64,000 nucleotides of DNA from Suillus spraguei (Eukaryota; Basidiomycota; Agaricomycetes; Boletales; Suillaceae): NCBI GenBank assembly GCA_016800925.1, contig JABCPU010000335.1, positions 1 through 64,000 of the forward strand, written 5' to 3'. The translations under genes and the position numbers were made by a program. Positions 10,693 to 22,041 of this stretch are shown here, piece by piece. Position 1 is the stretch's first letter. Every line of letters begins with the position of its first letter. The notes beneath the pieces were generated by a model, which ran no database searches, had not been told where the DNA came from, and saw nothing but the letters and a program-made list of their open reading frames with translations.

Positions 10693-12370
10693 ATGGTGAT
10701 TTCCGAGTCGTCTGGCGATACTGTAGCAGCTATGAACAGCTTGCAATTCTCTATAGTATGTTTCCTTGTCGATATGAGTACTCACAATTAATATTCCATC
10801 AGTACGTTTATAGTGCGTACTGTTTGGATTCTTTATTCTTTTCCTTAATACAGCTCAGTATCGATGGCTACATTCTGGGTAGGCACATCCGGATCTATTT
10901 ACCTCCACTGTTAAACGCATTTATCCAGTGTTATGATTATATGTGTTCACTGCATGAAGAGGTAATACACCCCGTTCCATAATACAAATCAGTCCTGATA
11001 TCTTCAATACTTACTTTATGCAAAGTGGACATATTTGCTTCGATCGGACTGGAACAAGGTCAAAAGCCTGTATATTGTTACACGATACCTCCCCTTTAGC
11101 TTACTCACCATCATTCTATGGAGTGGGTTCCGCAACTTCCTCTCCAGCACACATTACCCCGATGATGAATTAACACTTGTTCTTCAGCGAGCTTTAACCC
11201 AAATAACACCCAAGATGTATGTGATGATGTGAAGAATTAATCAGAACGAACGGCTTACCGCATGAATTTGCTAGAGATGCTTAGTGTTAATCACTCTTAA
11301 CTCAGGTACGTGTAAGGTGCATTTGTGTATTGCACATCCTTGCTTAACTTCCCACCACTTTCATCTCATAGGTCTTTGTATAGTATTAATTTTTTTATCT
11401 GAATGTGCATCCCGTTCCCCCGTTAAATGTGTGTTTCTGATCTGATTCATCCAGGTTTTTTCGTCCTCAGGACATATGTACTCTGGAACAATAATAAAAT
11501 CTTGCTTGCAACCATGTTGTCCGCCTTTTTCGTGAGTTGCCAATTCACTCACCACACCGATGCAAGTGGTAGATGCATCAGTCAGGCTTTTCTCGTGGCA
11601 TCCTTTGGCTCTCTCTTTGGCACCTATACCGGTCCCACAGCATGTATTTGCTCTCACCTTCCCTTTGGCGTTCCACAACCAATGAAACATTCTGTTCACT
11701 TTCACAGATGAGTCTAACTTTTTACCGGGCATCGCATACTGCTACCAGAGTAAGCCCGATTTCGCGTTCCTCATGATATTTATTCTCCTTACTGTGTTCG
11801 AACTGGGTGGGTGACCAGGAGCATACACCTGTACAAGCACGCGCTGATAGGTCCTTTCCAAGGACTCATGATACTCACGCTCATATGCGCCATACAGAGC
11901 TGGCGGTTGAACTCAAATCGTCTGTACGTTGTCTTGGTGAGGCATAACATATTCTATTATGCATGTGGTCTTTGTGAGTTACCACTTGCAAGCGCTGTTT
12001 TGCGCACTCATCCATAATTATTCTCTTTCCTGAAGTACTCTCAGTGGCAAACATACTCACACCACTGCTCCTCGGCTTTGCAGTGCGTGAATCTCTCAAA
12101 TACCTTTTATATCGAGCCATTGATGCTCTACGCCCTCCAGAACTCCTACTACAACTTGTCGTATGTGTACGTACCTCCATATCCTGTTGTGTATTGCTAC
12201 TAACAATATACAAACTTGCATCCACATACAGTTTGGAGGCAATGATCCTTGCGAACCTCGCTACGCGCATGCACCTCCATCTCTGGCAGACGAACCGGCG
12301 TGCATATGACTCTGGCAACCCAATGTGTATTACAATGTCCGATATGTCATCTATGAATTTTGCGGCATGA
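10693..12370 (+). CDS. DUF6533-type fungal multi-pass membrane protein
   Basis: This is a multi-exon gene of the agaricomycete DUF6533 family, whose members look like seven-helix membrane proteins of unknown function. Exon 1 (10693-10755) begins MVISESSGD. CYDYMCSLHEE (10929-10961) corresponds to the family's YDYxLTLxxEV signature. It is followed by WTYLLRSDWNKVKSLY (from about 11024), LRTYVLWNNNKILLATML (about 11465), a membrane segment LMIFILLTVFELG (about 11780), AIQSWRLNSNRLYVVLVRHN (about 11890), LSVANILTPLLL (about 12040) and the C-terminal ILANLATRMHLHLWQ before the stop at 12370. At least eight exons of 25-200 nt are needed. The exon chain in 11100-11720 is uncertain, and I cannot exclude a disabling mutation there. 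Confidence 0.7.
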
Positions 12371-13613
12371 TGGAGCTTATTTGGTATCGTTCGTGGGGCG
12401 AAGCCTGGACTATGCGAGATGACTAGTGGGGGTGGTTTAGGAGAGAGGACTTGTCTATTTACATGCTGTAACAAACAACTAAAACTGTCAAGACGCGGTG
12501 TTCTGCGGGCTGTCCTGGGGTTATTGTAGTAAGTATAACTTAAGGAATGATACAAATAGTTGGACAGGTTCGTATTTGTGGTCGGCAATCTCTGCGAGGA
12601 GCACAGTGCGTCAACTGGACAAGAAGTTTGAGATGTCGAAGACAGCATATGATATAGTGTGAGAGGAGTAGAATTAAAATGATAAAATGGGAGGTGGCCG
12701 GGAGTGACAACAGATTGAGGAATGGGAGGGTCTGCCAAATACAACAGACTCGGCAATCTCTGCGAGGATAGTGCGTCAACTCAACAGTGATGTCAAAGAC
12801 ACGGTGGTGTGCGAGAGTACTACATAGTCTGAGCGGAAAACATGGGGACAACGTGGAAACAATGCACAGGATACAGCCTAGTATGTACTTTGAGAGAGGT
12901 GAACTGACAATGTATGTACAGCTTTCACGTACTACAACTCACACGCTTGCGAATATCAGTTTTTTTTGAGTACCGGAGTCGTCTGTGATGGTGAGACACG
13001 AGGAGTGAAATCAGTCGTGTGAGTTGAAAGAGTCCATGTAGGTCAGTGTATTGATGTCTATTACCACCAATGCTAGAGCAGTTAGATAGTTCGTTAACGT
13101 AATGTTTGAGCGAAGAGAGGACTTGTCAAGTGTGCAGTTATTATTCTTCGGTGTATGAATGTAAGGACGAGCGAATATGCCATCGGGGAAAGGTGCAACA
13201 TCACGACTCACATACGAGCAAAGCTTTGGTTCCAACTCCAAGCATGACCAAAATCCAACCAGATGAGCCAAGTCCAACAGGCATTAATGTTTTCGTGCGA
13301 GCCAGTTATAATTGATGCGGCCCCAAGAATTTTGGTTAACGTTACGGTGTAGCAGCAGAATGAGCTGCCTGACTCAGTGGCAGCAGGAAGAGTGAAAGAG
13401 GCGTTGTGCGCCAGTAACGGATCGTGCCTCGAGATCCATGTCAATTGAAAAATAGAAGTCATATGCCTGGATAGTTCTTCCCCTACACCATAATCTAGTG
13501 GTACAGAAACCCCACCAAGGAATAAGACCACCATAGCCTATATGAGAAGAGTCCATACAAATACGTATGCTGCTTTGCATCTGAAGAACGATCATTTGTA
13601 TGCTTTGGCAATT
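12371..13613. other. Intergenic with dispersed repeats
   Basis: A short local duplication is seen: ggcaatctctgcgagga at about 12582 and again at about 12748, each followed by gtgcgtcaact. About 13285-13480 resembles 19505-19680. The minus strand of that stretch reads protein-like (SFTLPA, TLTKIL, SIITGSHE), so it may be the remnant of an unrecognised gene. I see no intact gene. Confidence 0.4.
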
Positions 13614-15113
13614 TCATAACAATAGGTTGGTGGTGGCACGAGTAAATGGGGTTGACGCAAAACCGACGAGGGAGCTGGAGCCATCGAATACAGTGTAGAA
13701 GCGCTGCATAAATGTGTGGCCAAGAATAAAATCAAACCCCCGGCCAGAGCGCGCGCCAAAGTCTCCAACGATGAGATATATGGCATCGATAACACCACCA
13801 TAAAGCTTGGTGTTGAGAGAACGAGGCCAGATTTGGGCATCAGGGGTGAGACTGAGCATTGTCTGTGCAAAATGGTGAACAAGGGATGGAAGGGCTGACA
13901 GAATTGACATACGTAGCCAATATGTAAGTTCAAGTTCTGTAGGACATTGTACTGGTTGGGGGAAATACGGAGAAGACGAGTCGCCTGATCCCGAGTAGCG
14001 CCGGTTGCAGCCGAGTACCTTTCAAAGGCATCTATCGAACGTTGATTAGACCATTATTACTCGTTGCACTCTAAATACACACCGGAGGAAAGGTAAAGAA
14101 GGGTGGTGCCAGTATCGACGATGCCAGCAGTGAAGCCCAAGATCACCGTCTGGCCGTAGGTGATCTTCTGATTGATACCCCAATAGAGCGATGAGGGTGG
14201 CGTAGCGGTGATAGGACTGGAACAAACAATTACTATCAATTTGGATTGATCTAGGAGCTGAGCTAGCTTACGTGTATGCAATGTTACCATCGTGCTTGGT
14301 AGAGTCAGTTCTACCAAAGGTGAGCTCTCCGAATTCGCTTTCTGGTTCCCTAGTGATGGGCTGGAAAAAGATACCAACAACCTGCCGATCAATCTTGCCT
14401 TGCCGATGCAGGTCGTTGGTGAAACTCGGGATCGTGCCACCCTGGTCATTCTCAATAGTTCCGCGTGACAAGTCTTCAGGCCCGATGCCAAGCATACCGT
14501 CTTCACCTTCACGGAAGCCCGACACAGTAGAAGCAACACCAAGTTGGAACCAGGTGACAGTGAGCCCACCACCGAGAGTGACAGTATCGTAGAAGATAGG
14601 TCCTATAGATAATCGTAGGTATTCAAGTTTTCAGATATTGTTGTATGTCATACCAGAGAAGGAGGAGGAAGTGCCAGGAGCGTGACCATCATAGTCCACC
14701 TTTACACGCCGTTCAGACATGAAGCTGGTGTCGGTTCTCTTGTATGTAGTGGCGGCGCCAACCCATGTGATCGAACTGGCAGTGTCGACAACCAAGTTGT
14801 CTTCAATAATGCATTAGCAGACGCATGTTTTCTCAGTGTTGAACTGACAGGTTGTGGGGGGTTCGCCAATGCCAACTTGTGCATGATAATTGGCAAAGGT
14901 GCTTTGCACAGGAACGCTATCAGCACGTCGGCCATGCGTGTCGTAGTCCCTAAAGGCCGCTACACGAGCTTTATCGCGCTGCAAGAGGTCGATAGTACCA
15001 TTGGAGAAGTTTAACCTCCTGACAAGGGGGAGGGAATTGCGAACTTCAACAACGGGCGATCCCGTGATTGATAAAGCGAGGAAAAGTGTCAGCAAGGATG
15101 CAATGAGAAACAT
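13614..15113 (-). CDS. A1 aspartic peptidase, polyporopepsin-like, DTA variant
   Basis: Six exons join in phase: 15113-14849, 14800-14654, 14602-14272, 14216-14083, 14031-13913 and 13862-13614, giving 414 residues. The start MFLIASLLTLFLALS is a signal peptide, followed by a propeptide, so secretion is expected. Family A1 peptidases cleave proteins with two Asp residues in D-T/S-G triplets. Here the first triplet is Asp94-Thr-Ala (codons GAC ACT GCC at 14786-14778) instead of DTG, while the second is canonical Asp282-Thr-Gly. Other landmarks are GMLGIGPEDL, FFQP, LTFG and the C-terminal FILGHTFMQRFYTVFD. Both aspartates remain, but glycine to alanine in the first psi loop may reduce or abolish activity. 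A paralogue with the same exon structure lies at 43704-45149. Confidence 0.9.
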
Positions 15114-15153
15114 GGCTTACTGGAAAGTAATATCATACTCAGTAGCCTATGGG

Positions 15154-15163
15154 CCATTATATA
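15154..15163 (-). promoter_or_regulatory. TATA box of the aspartic peptidase gene
   Basis: On the minus strand TATATAATGG lies about 40 bases upstream of the ATG at 15113. The identical 10-mer sits at the same place before the paralogue at 43704, and sequence around it (atatgatataactttccagta-like) is also shared. Confidence 0.6.
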
Positions 15164-15912
15164 CTTCAAGTTATATGCCAGCGAACGCGATTATCGCGGC
15201 ACATATGAAAGGTCTCCCCTCGAACAAGCAATGATGAGGTAGTTGCGATCCGAGTTATCGCGAGTAGATTCGACTTTTTGCATTTGATGCTGGCAAGAGG
15301 AATGTACAATTCATTGACTTACTTTAGGTTCATCTCCATAGAGATTCTAGCAATATACCTTGCCAGTAGACTGGTGACCAACCTGTTTATGAGGCCGTCG
15401 ATAGGACTGGTAAATCTGGGTTTGAATTTGAATGTCGAGCGAATTCTCTAGTGCTGGGGGCAAAACTGCTTTTGGCTGAGTTTTGACGGCATTGTCAACT
15501 GGCACTCGGCGCATTGGCAAGACTCCCGGGCGCACTGCATCAACGTGTCAACGATTCAAGATAATTCATAATGGTACTACTGATTGTTAATAAGTAGATT
15601 GTAAGGAATTGTATTCCCCTGGTGACGGAAAACCCTGTTCTTTACGTCTGATCATACCCTTATTACATTGCTACCCTAGAACGCCACTCCCTTGGAACTA
15701 CGTATATAAACTCCCATCCAGTTCATACCGTCAGACAGCAGAATAGTAGTGTACATATTTCTCTTTATCGAAACACTCTCCCGGTCCTATCTCTCACTGC
15801 GGCGAACTTATTCTGCAACCGCACAATGTAGTGCACTTACAAGATTGATGGCGAATCTGTGAAGGAACTCTGACAAGCTTGTCCCAGTCGGACCCCGCCG
15901 ACAATTGCCAAA
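15164..15912. other. Intergenic with dispersed element
   Basis: The upstream region of the protease shares a segment near 15233-15265 with 43575-43605 (gcgatccgagttatcgcga and its counterpart). About 15470-15600 resembles 51915-52020 (ggcactyggcgcatyggcaa, then aattcataatg). No gene is seen. Confidence 0.45.
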
Positions 15913-16104
15913 ATGGCAAAACTGGCGCGGCGCAAATGGCGCAGTATTGCCAACAACACTAGGATTCTCACAGCTACAGCAATCGTTCCACGACAATTCC
16001 TGCTCGAGGCCATTCTTGCAACACTCCACAGTCGAGATATTGTGATAACTGCAGGCACAGGCAGTGGAAAACCACACAGTTTGCTTATTGGTCCAGAGAA
16101 CTAG
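15913..16104 (+). pseudogene. RecQ-like DEAD/DEAH helicase, N-terminal fragment
   Basis: The 63-codon frame reads VPRQFLLEAILATLHSRD, then VITAGTGSGKPHSLLIGP. This resembles the Q-motif and Walker A region of the RecQ-like helicases common in agaricomycete repeats (normally AGTGSGKT). The Walker A Thr is replaced by Pro, the frame stops immediately after, and no later helicase motif follows before the duplicated block that begins at 16368. I read it as a truncated transposon-associated fragment. Confidence 0.55.
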
Positions 16105-16367
16105 GGTAAAAGGTGCAGTGAAAAAAACACTTTGATGTGACGCTGAGAAGCAAGTTGCGTGAGGATGACGGAGCTTGAGAACAGATTTGATGCGGTCGTA
16201 CGGTGAGAGTCTGGAAGAAATTGGATAAGCCTCGGAGATACTTGGTGCTGTGATACTATCAACGAAGCCAGAGTTCGAATGTTTGAAATCACCATTCAGG
16301 ATGACCGAATATTCTCGCATGATGTCGCAGGCAGCGATAGACCGAGGAAGCCTTGAACCTTAGGCTC

Positions 16368-17744
16368 CACCTGTCTCGGATCGTTCGGTTTCCTTTGTCT
16401 CGGATCGTTCGGATCCATCAGTACAGTGATAACATGTACATAATCTTATTGATTCACTCGTTCTCTACCCACTCCAATCCCACCATGTTTTTCGATGGAA
16501 TTCAAGATAGCCTCGCCGCTGAAATACGCAATACTGAAGTCTATTCAATCGCTACCCTTCCTGGTAAGTACTATTCGAAATCTTGCAGTCATGATCATAC
16601 AAAGGGTTGAAACTATTGCGCTGCTCGTGACTCTAGAGGTAGCTTCGGTGGACTCTCGTTATGCCTGACATTACGTTCCATGACGAACGTAATGTCCGTC
16701 ACAACCAGTGGCACATGGAACCAACATGGAACGACGACATGATGGCGACCACGCAAAGCTGCAGATAGATGCAAACACGCATTCACAACAAAGCACTTGT
16801 GATGCCGCCAAACTGCCACACTGCTGCACGTCAACATGCTATTTATCTTACTATCAACAAGAACACGATTGAATAGAAGGAGACAGGTATGGGAATTGGA
16901 GTGGGCGAAAAAGGTCGTTCGCAAGCAGTACTAGTGAGCACAATATGAATGTCAAAAATGGAGATGCTAACAAAACCAGCCCGCGGAGAAAGAAATACAA
17001 GAATTATCACCGATTGTGAGTCGGTGGTCAAGATCAGTCACAAGAATATCGAATGTCGAGAACGGAAGATATCAGCAAGAATCAGAAGGAAGAAATATAG
17101 GATGAACTGTATCACCACCGACTACTTCTCTTTCCCCGCTCCAGCCTGAGCATCACGGCGCGCTCGCCTGGTCTGAGCCTCTCCAATCAAGTCATTCAGC
17201 AACTCAATCTCGTCGACAATTTTCTTTGGTCGCTTTTCCTTCACGACCCCGAGCATAGGCTCATTAGAGACGATGTAAACCCTTTGGTCAGGCATATTAG
17301 CACTCTCCAGGTTGTCTTTCACGCTCTGGCGCGTCTGTCGGATGAACTGCTGCCGTGCATCCTGGTAAAGCTTCTTCTTCTGGTCCTCGCTTTCATCGTC
17401 ATCGCTGTCGTACCCCATATCCTTCATGATATTACGGATGTGCTGATCCGCCTTAGAGCGCACGATATACGTTGGGATCTTGAAACGCCTGCAGTTGGTG
17501 AGGATGGCGATGTCGGTCATGGTGAAACGATTGTCGAATAGGACAATGATGCAGTCAAAGACGTAGAGTCCTTGAGCATTGAAGTACTGCCAGTCTGGGA
17601 TTTTGAGTGTGCCTGCGCCTGGGATGTCGTACCAGACATATGGGTACTCCGCGTTGGGGCTGCCGTATCTTGCCATGGCCAGCGTTGTCTCGGTAACGCC
17701 AGTGGCAGCAGATCCGGCATCCTTATTACGCAAGCCGCGGAAGG
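16368..17744. repeat. Duplicate of 1-1378
   Basis: This is the right-hand member of the near-identical pair described for 1-1378. It begins cacctgtctcggatcgttcgg and ends inside the P-loop codons of IRG copy 4. Here the coding part is uninterrupted. The left edge abuts unrelated sequence after the helicase fragment. Confidence 0.9.
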
Positions 17745-18441
17745 CATTGATGAGAGATGATTTCCCTCCTCCTGCCACCCCGGCTACTGCGAAGTGGAAA
17801 AGGTCCTCACGATATTGAACTCTTCGCTTGGCGGCGCTCACTTCTTCAGGTGTGGGAGTCACCACAGGTTGAATGCCTTCTTTCAACTTGCGTTCAGCCT
17901 CCGCCTTGGCAGCATTGGCCGTCTTTACTTGTTCTTCTGCCGCTTTCTTCGATGCGTTTGCCGCCTCCTGGGCGGCAGTCGCCTTCCTCTTCTCCTCATT
18001 AGCAGCCTCCTGTAGTTTCCTGGCCTGCTCCTGGGCAGCCTGGGCGTCTTTTATTGCCTGTTCTTGGACAGCCGCGGTTCGCTTACGAGCCTCCTCTGCT
18101 TCCGCTGCTTTCTGTTTCGCATCTTCGGTGGCGTCACGAGCAGCGGCTTCCGCAGCAAAGCGAGCTTCGTTGGCGGCACGTTCGGCCTGGAGCATTGCCA
18201 TCATTTCCTTATGGGTCTGTTCCTGCGAGGCTGCCGCGGCTTGCATGGCGGCCTGCTGAGCCGCCATAGCTTTTTCCTGCGATTCATGATTCGACCTAAT
18301 GAGCTCGGCGATCTGTGCCCTGGCAGCCTCAGCATCCTTGCGGGCTTGCGCAGCAGCTGCCTCTGCATCCTGGCGCGCTTTTATGTCGGCGAGTGATGGA
18401 CTGGGCGCTTCTGGCCGATCCCGACTGAATAAACCTCCCAT
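17122..18441 (-). CDS. Coiled-coil IRG-type GTPase, copy 4
   Basis: A single exon of 439 codons, ATG at 18441 (MGGLFSRDRPE). Residues about 18-188 form a continuous Ala/Glu/Gln/Lys heptad-like coiled coil. The hinge KEGIQPVVTPTPEEV is followed by the G domain: G1 GVAGGGKS (221-228), switch Thr in GVTETT (248-253), G3 DIPG (272-275) and G4 SKAD (329-332). An acidic YDSDDDESED patch and a basic tail follow. The signature IPDWQYFNAQGLYVFDC is typical of agaricomycete IRG-like proteins. The protein probably oligomerises through the coiled coil and hydrolyses GTP; its biological role in fungi is unknown, and any defence role is my inference from the vertebrate family. It is nearly identical to copy 5 throughout and to copy 1 only in the G domain. 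Confidence 0.9.
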   Translation of the reverse strand: MGGLFSRDRPEAPSPSLADIKARQDAEAAAAQARKDAEAARAQIAELIRSNHESQEKAMAAQQAAMQAAAASQEQTHKEMMAMLQAERAANEARFAAEAAARDATEDAKQKAAEAEEARKRTAAVQEQAIKDAQAAQEQARKLQEAANEEKRKATAAQEAANASKKAAEEQVKTANAAKAEAERKLKEGIQPVVTPTPEEVSAAKRRVQYREDLFHFAVAGVAGGGKSSLINAFRGLRNKDAGSAATGVTETTLAMARYGSPNAEYPYVWYDIPGAGTLKIPDWQYFNAQGLYVFDCIIVLFDNRFTMTDIAILTNCRRFKIPTYIVRSKADQHIRNIMKDMGYDSDDDESEDQKKKLYQDARQQFIRQTRQSVKDNLESANMPDQRVYIVSNEPMLGVVKEKRPKKIVDEIELLNDLIGEAQTRRARRDAQAGAGKEK

Positions 18442-19239
18442 CTCTGTCGTTCAAGAATGATAATATGTGAATCTGTTAATGATGATGGTTCCATCTCTCG
18501 AGTTGAGAAACTTACTGGTATGCGTATGCTTTTGAATAAGAAATAGCTAACAGCGCTGCTCAGAGTAAGTCGTGTGGATATCAGGACAAGGACGAAGAAC
18601 CGATATTAAACTGTAGAATATGATGTTTGCCTTGAGGCGTTTTATATTATGCCGTATGCAGACCAAGAGAACCACTGCATGACTCAATGCGGCCAAGCGC
18701 TGATCATAAGTCACCCAGGGCTGTGGCTTTTTCGAATAGTATTGCGCGAAGCGTGACTTGGAACCATCTAGAATGTCAGGAATGGCGAATGTTCTATGCA
18801 TGTCCATCCATTTTTTGTGCTCGAATGGATCTTCGCAGACTGCAAGTTTCATCTTCACAGCACCGTTACTGCGTGACAAGGGTATGGTCAAAGTGGGGAA
18901 TAACTTACCGAATTGTTCAATCGAGTCATTGCAATGCGCTCGATTGAGTTCATCGATAAGAGCGTGTTTGTGATTTGTGAGGCAAGAGTACCCATTGCTC
19001 TCAGGCTTGTTCACCACCACCACCACCACCACCACCTGGAAAACCTGGTACTGCATCCACAAGCTGTGTGCCTGCACCAAAATATGAAATGTATCAGATC
19101 TGACACTGCCAGTAACACATCGATGAGCGCCGAGCGCTTCCGAAACAAGGTGTACGGTATGATACAAATATAACAAAATTACAACGGACACTGCATTATC
19201 ATTATTATCGATGTATGCTGCTTGTCTGAGTGCCAGCCC
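18442..19239. other. Upstream module of IRG copy 4
   Basis: This is the most complete version of the flank found upstream of each IRG copy. On the minus strand it keeps a long open frame (19191-18547) including MKLAVCEDPFEHKKWMDMHR and KKPQPWVTYDQRLAAL, which reads like a real exon. A (CCA)8-like microsatellite at about 19014-19037 lies inside it. Equivalent stretches near 4200, 9700 and 22400 are broken by stops. It could be an upstream exon or an ancient neighbouring gene carried along by the duplication. I do not recognise the protein. Confidence 0.4.
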
Positions 19240-19505
19240 ATAGCCAGTTTACATCAATAATAATGCACAGCCTGAATCTCAACATTCCTGTGCATTTCCA
19301 AGACTCTCACACACTCACTTCTGTACCCCGCCCATGTACATACATGAACTCCTTGAACCTTGATTGAAGTTCCTTGTCTTTTGCGAGCCTCGTGGCAAGA
19401 TTCAACCACGATGGAATGGCCAAGTCATTTAACTCGTAAGGCGTGTACTCTGACTCCACAGCATCAGGCTAGCAGAGTTCTTCTGGGAGAGATCGAAGAG
19501 GAATC
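19240..19505 (-). pseudogene. Detached C-terminal piece of an endopolyphosphatase gene
   Basis: This segment closely matches 22929-23189, the last exon and 3' flank of the endopolyphosphatase gene. It encodes the same tail ([22 protein letters not shown]-like) but has stops and no N-terminal part. At 19505 the similarity switches abruptly to sequence resembling 13285-13480, which shows a recombination junction. Confidence 0.8.
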
Positions 19506-20718
19506 GTTTCGTGCGAGCCAGTGATAATTGACCCGACCTGAAGAATTTTGGTTAACGTTGCGGTGTAGAATGAGCTGCCTGACTTAGTCACAGTGGGAGC
19601 GGGAAGAGTGAAGGAGGCATGTGCGCCAGTACTCGAGACTCATGTCAATTGGAAAATAGAAGTCATGCGCCTGGATCGATAACAACGTTCAGGACACAAG
19701 CTGAGGTGGCGCCGAGAAACGAAGGATTATGTAAGAATTGCAACGCGTCAACCTCGCTCCATTTTAGGTTGCGCTCAGTTGAAACTTGAATCAGTCATGA
19801 TCATATCCGATGGAGGTATTCAAACTTACGGTCGATTCACAGGTTGAAGAATCTACTCGAAAATCAGAGTCAGACTCGTGATCTGAATCGCCAAGTTAGA
19901 CTCCCACTAATATTAGTGGTTTACTCGTTCTCTACCCACTGGTCGCTATCGCAAATTTTGGAAGCAGGAGATCTCATGCTTCTCAGCGCCAATCTCTCGA
20001 TGGAATTCAAGATAACCTCGCCGAAACACGCAATATTGAAGTCCATTCAAATGCTCTTCGAAATATTGCAATCATACAAGGGGTTGAAATTATTGCGCTA
20101 CTCATAGAGGTAGGTTTCGTGGACTCTTGCAGTAAGTCTCGGTCAGTCATTAACGCTCTGCATTAAATTTTCCGCTCGCTGATGGAGGCTTCGAGAATAC
20201 AGCAGTGTACAATGTACAATTATGCAGATGTAAACGGTGCTCTCTGATGTCGTTGTGTCGGATATTGCGTTCCATGACGAACGTAATGTCCGTCACAACG
20301 AGTGGCACATGGAACCAACACGGAACGACGACGTGATGGCGACCACGCAAAGCTGCAGACAGATGCAAACACGCCCGTCACTGATTCACAACAATGCAAT
20401 GGTGATGCCGCCAAACCGCCACACTGCTGCATGTTGACATGCTATTTGTCTTACTATCAACAAGAACACGAATGAATAGGAGACAGGTACATCGCTTGGG
20501 AGTTGGAGTCAGCGAAAAGGTCGTTCACGAGCAGTACTAGTGAGCATAATATATGATTATGTCAAAAATGGAGATGCTAACAAGACCAGTCCACGGAGAA
20601 ACAAATACAAACAGAATTATCACCGATTGTGAGTCGGTGGCCAAGATCAGTCACAAGCATGTCGAGATCGGAGGAGTATCAGTAGGAAGAAATATAGGAT
20701 GGACTGTATCACCACCGA
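19506..20718. other. Intergenic, duplicated 3' flank of IRG copy 5
   Basis: About 19505-19680 matches 13285-13480. About 19915-20715 is the diverged counterpart of 80-755, the downstream flank of IRG copy 1. The plus strand of that flank keeps a shared, protein-like stretch (DGIQDNLAETRNIEV here, DGIQDSLAAEIRNTEV near 130), possibly a conserved exon. No complete gene is seen. Confidence 0.4.
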
Positions 20719-22041
20719 CTACTTCTCTTTCATAATAGTCGCCACTTCAGCATCACGGCGCGCTCGCCTGGTCTGAGCCTCTCCGATCAAGTCGTTCAAC
20801 AACTCAATCTCGTCGATGATCTTCTTTGGTCGCTTTTCCTTCACGACCCCGAGCATAGGCTCATTAGAGACGATATAAACTCTTTGGTCAGGCATATTAG
20901 CACTCTTCAGGTTGTCTTTCACACTCTGGCGCGTCTGCTGGATGAACTGCTGCCGTGCATCCTGGTAAAGCTTCTTCTTCTGGTCCTCGCTTTCATCGTC
21001 ATCGCTGTCGTACCCCATATCCTTCATGATATTACGGATGTGCTGATCCGCCTTAGAGCGCACGATATACGTTGGGATCTTGAAACGCCTGCAGTTGGTG
21101 AGGATGGCGATGTCGGTCATGGTGAAACGATTGTCGAACAGGACGATGATGCAGTCAAAGACGTAGAGTCCTTGGACATTGAAGTACTGCCAGTCTGGGA
21201 TTTTGAGTGTGCCTGCGCCTGGAATGTCGTACCAGACATATGGGTATTCCGCGTTGGGGCTGCCGTATCTTGCCATGGCCAGCGTTGTCTCGGTAACGCC
21301 AGTGGCGGCAGATCCGGCATCCTTATTACGCAAGCCGCGGAAGGCATTGATGAGGGATGATTTCCCTCCTCCTGCCACCCCGGCTACTGCGAAGTGGAAA
21401 AGGTCTTCGCGATATTTAACTCTTCGCTTGGCGGCGCTCACTTCTTCAGGTGTGGGAGTCACCACAGGTTGAATGCCTTCTTTCAACTTGCGTTCAGCCT
21501 CCGCCTTGGCAGCATTGGCCGTCTTTACTTGTTCTTCTGCCGCTTTCTTTGATGCGTTTGCCGCCTCCTGGGCGGCAGTTGCCTTCCTCTTTTCCTCATT
21601 GGCAGCCTCCTGTAGCTTCCTGGCCTGCTCCTGGGCAGCCTGGGCGTCTCTTTTTGCTTGTTCTTGGACAGCCGCGGTTCGCTTACGAGCCTCCTCTGCT
21701 TCCGCTGCTCTCTGTTTGGCTTCTTCGGTGGCGGTACGAGCAGCGGCTTCCGCAGCACAGCGAGCTTCGTTGGCGGCACGTTCTGCCTGGCGCATTGCCT
21801 TCATTTCGTTATCGGTCTGTTCCCGCGAGGCTGCCGCGGCTTGAATGGCGGCCTGCAGAGCCGCCTCAGCCTTTTGCTGTGACTCTTTATTCGACCTAAT
21901 GAGCTCGGCGATCTGCGTTTTAGCAGCTTCAACATCCTTGCGGGCTTGCGCAGCAGCAGCCTCTGCGTTCTGGCGCGCTTTTATATCAGCGAAGGATGGA
22001 CTGGGTGCTTCTGGTCGACCTCGACTGAATAAACTTCCCAT
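20719..22041 (-). CDS. Coiled-coil IRG-type GTPase, copy 5
   Basis: A single exon of 440 codons, ATG at 22041 (MGSLFSRGRPE). It has the same layout as copy 4: coiled coil to about residue 188, then G1 GVAGGGKS, GVTETT, DIPGAG, SKAD, the acidic YDSDDDESED patch and a C-terminal KPKKIIDEIELLND-type segment. It differs from copy 4 by scattered substitutions in the coiled coil and by the last residues (EVATIMKEK). All G motifs are intact, so it should bind and hydrolyse GTP. Convergent neighbours are absent; it and the other copies all point left, as expected from tandem duplication. Confidence 0.9.
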   Translation of the reverse strand: MGSLFSRGRPEAPSPSFADIKARQNAEAAAAQARKDVEAAKTQIAELIRSNKESQQKAEAALQAAIQAAAASREQTDNEMKAMRQAERAANEARCAAEAAARTATEEAKQRAAEAEEARKRTAAVQEQAKRDAQAAQEQARKLQEAANEEKRKATAAQEAANASKKAAEEQVKTANAAKAEAERKLKEGIQPVVTPTPEEVSAAKRRVKYREDLFHFAVAGVAGGGKSSLINAFRGLRNKDAGSAATGVTETTLAMARYGSPNAEYPYVWYDIPGAGTLKIPDWQYFNVQGLYVFDCIIVLFDNRFTMTDIAILTNCRRFKIPTYIVRSKADQHIRNIMKDMGYDSDDDESEDQKKKLYQDARQQFIQQTRQSVKDNLKSANMPDQRVYIVSNEPMLGVVKEKRPKKIIDEIELLNDLIGEAQTRRARRDAEVATIMKEK

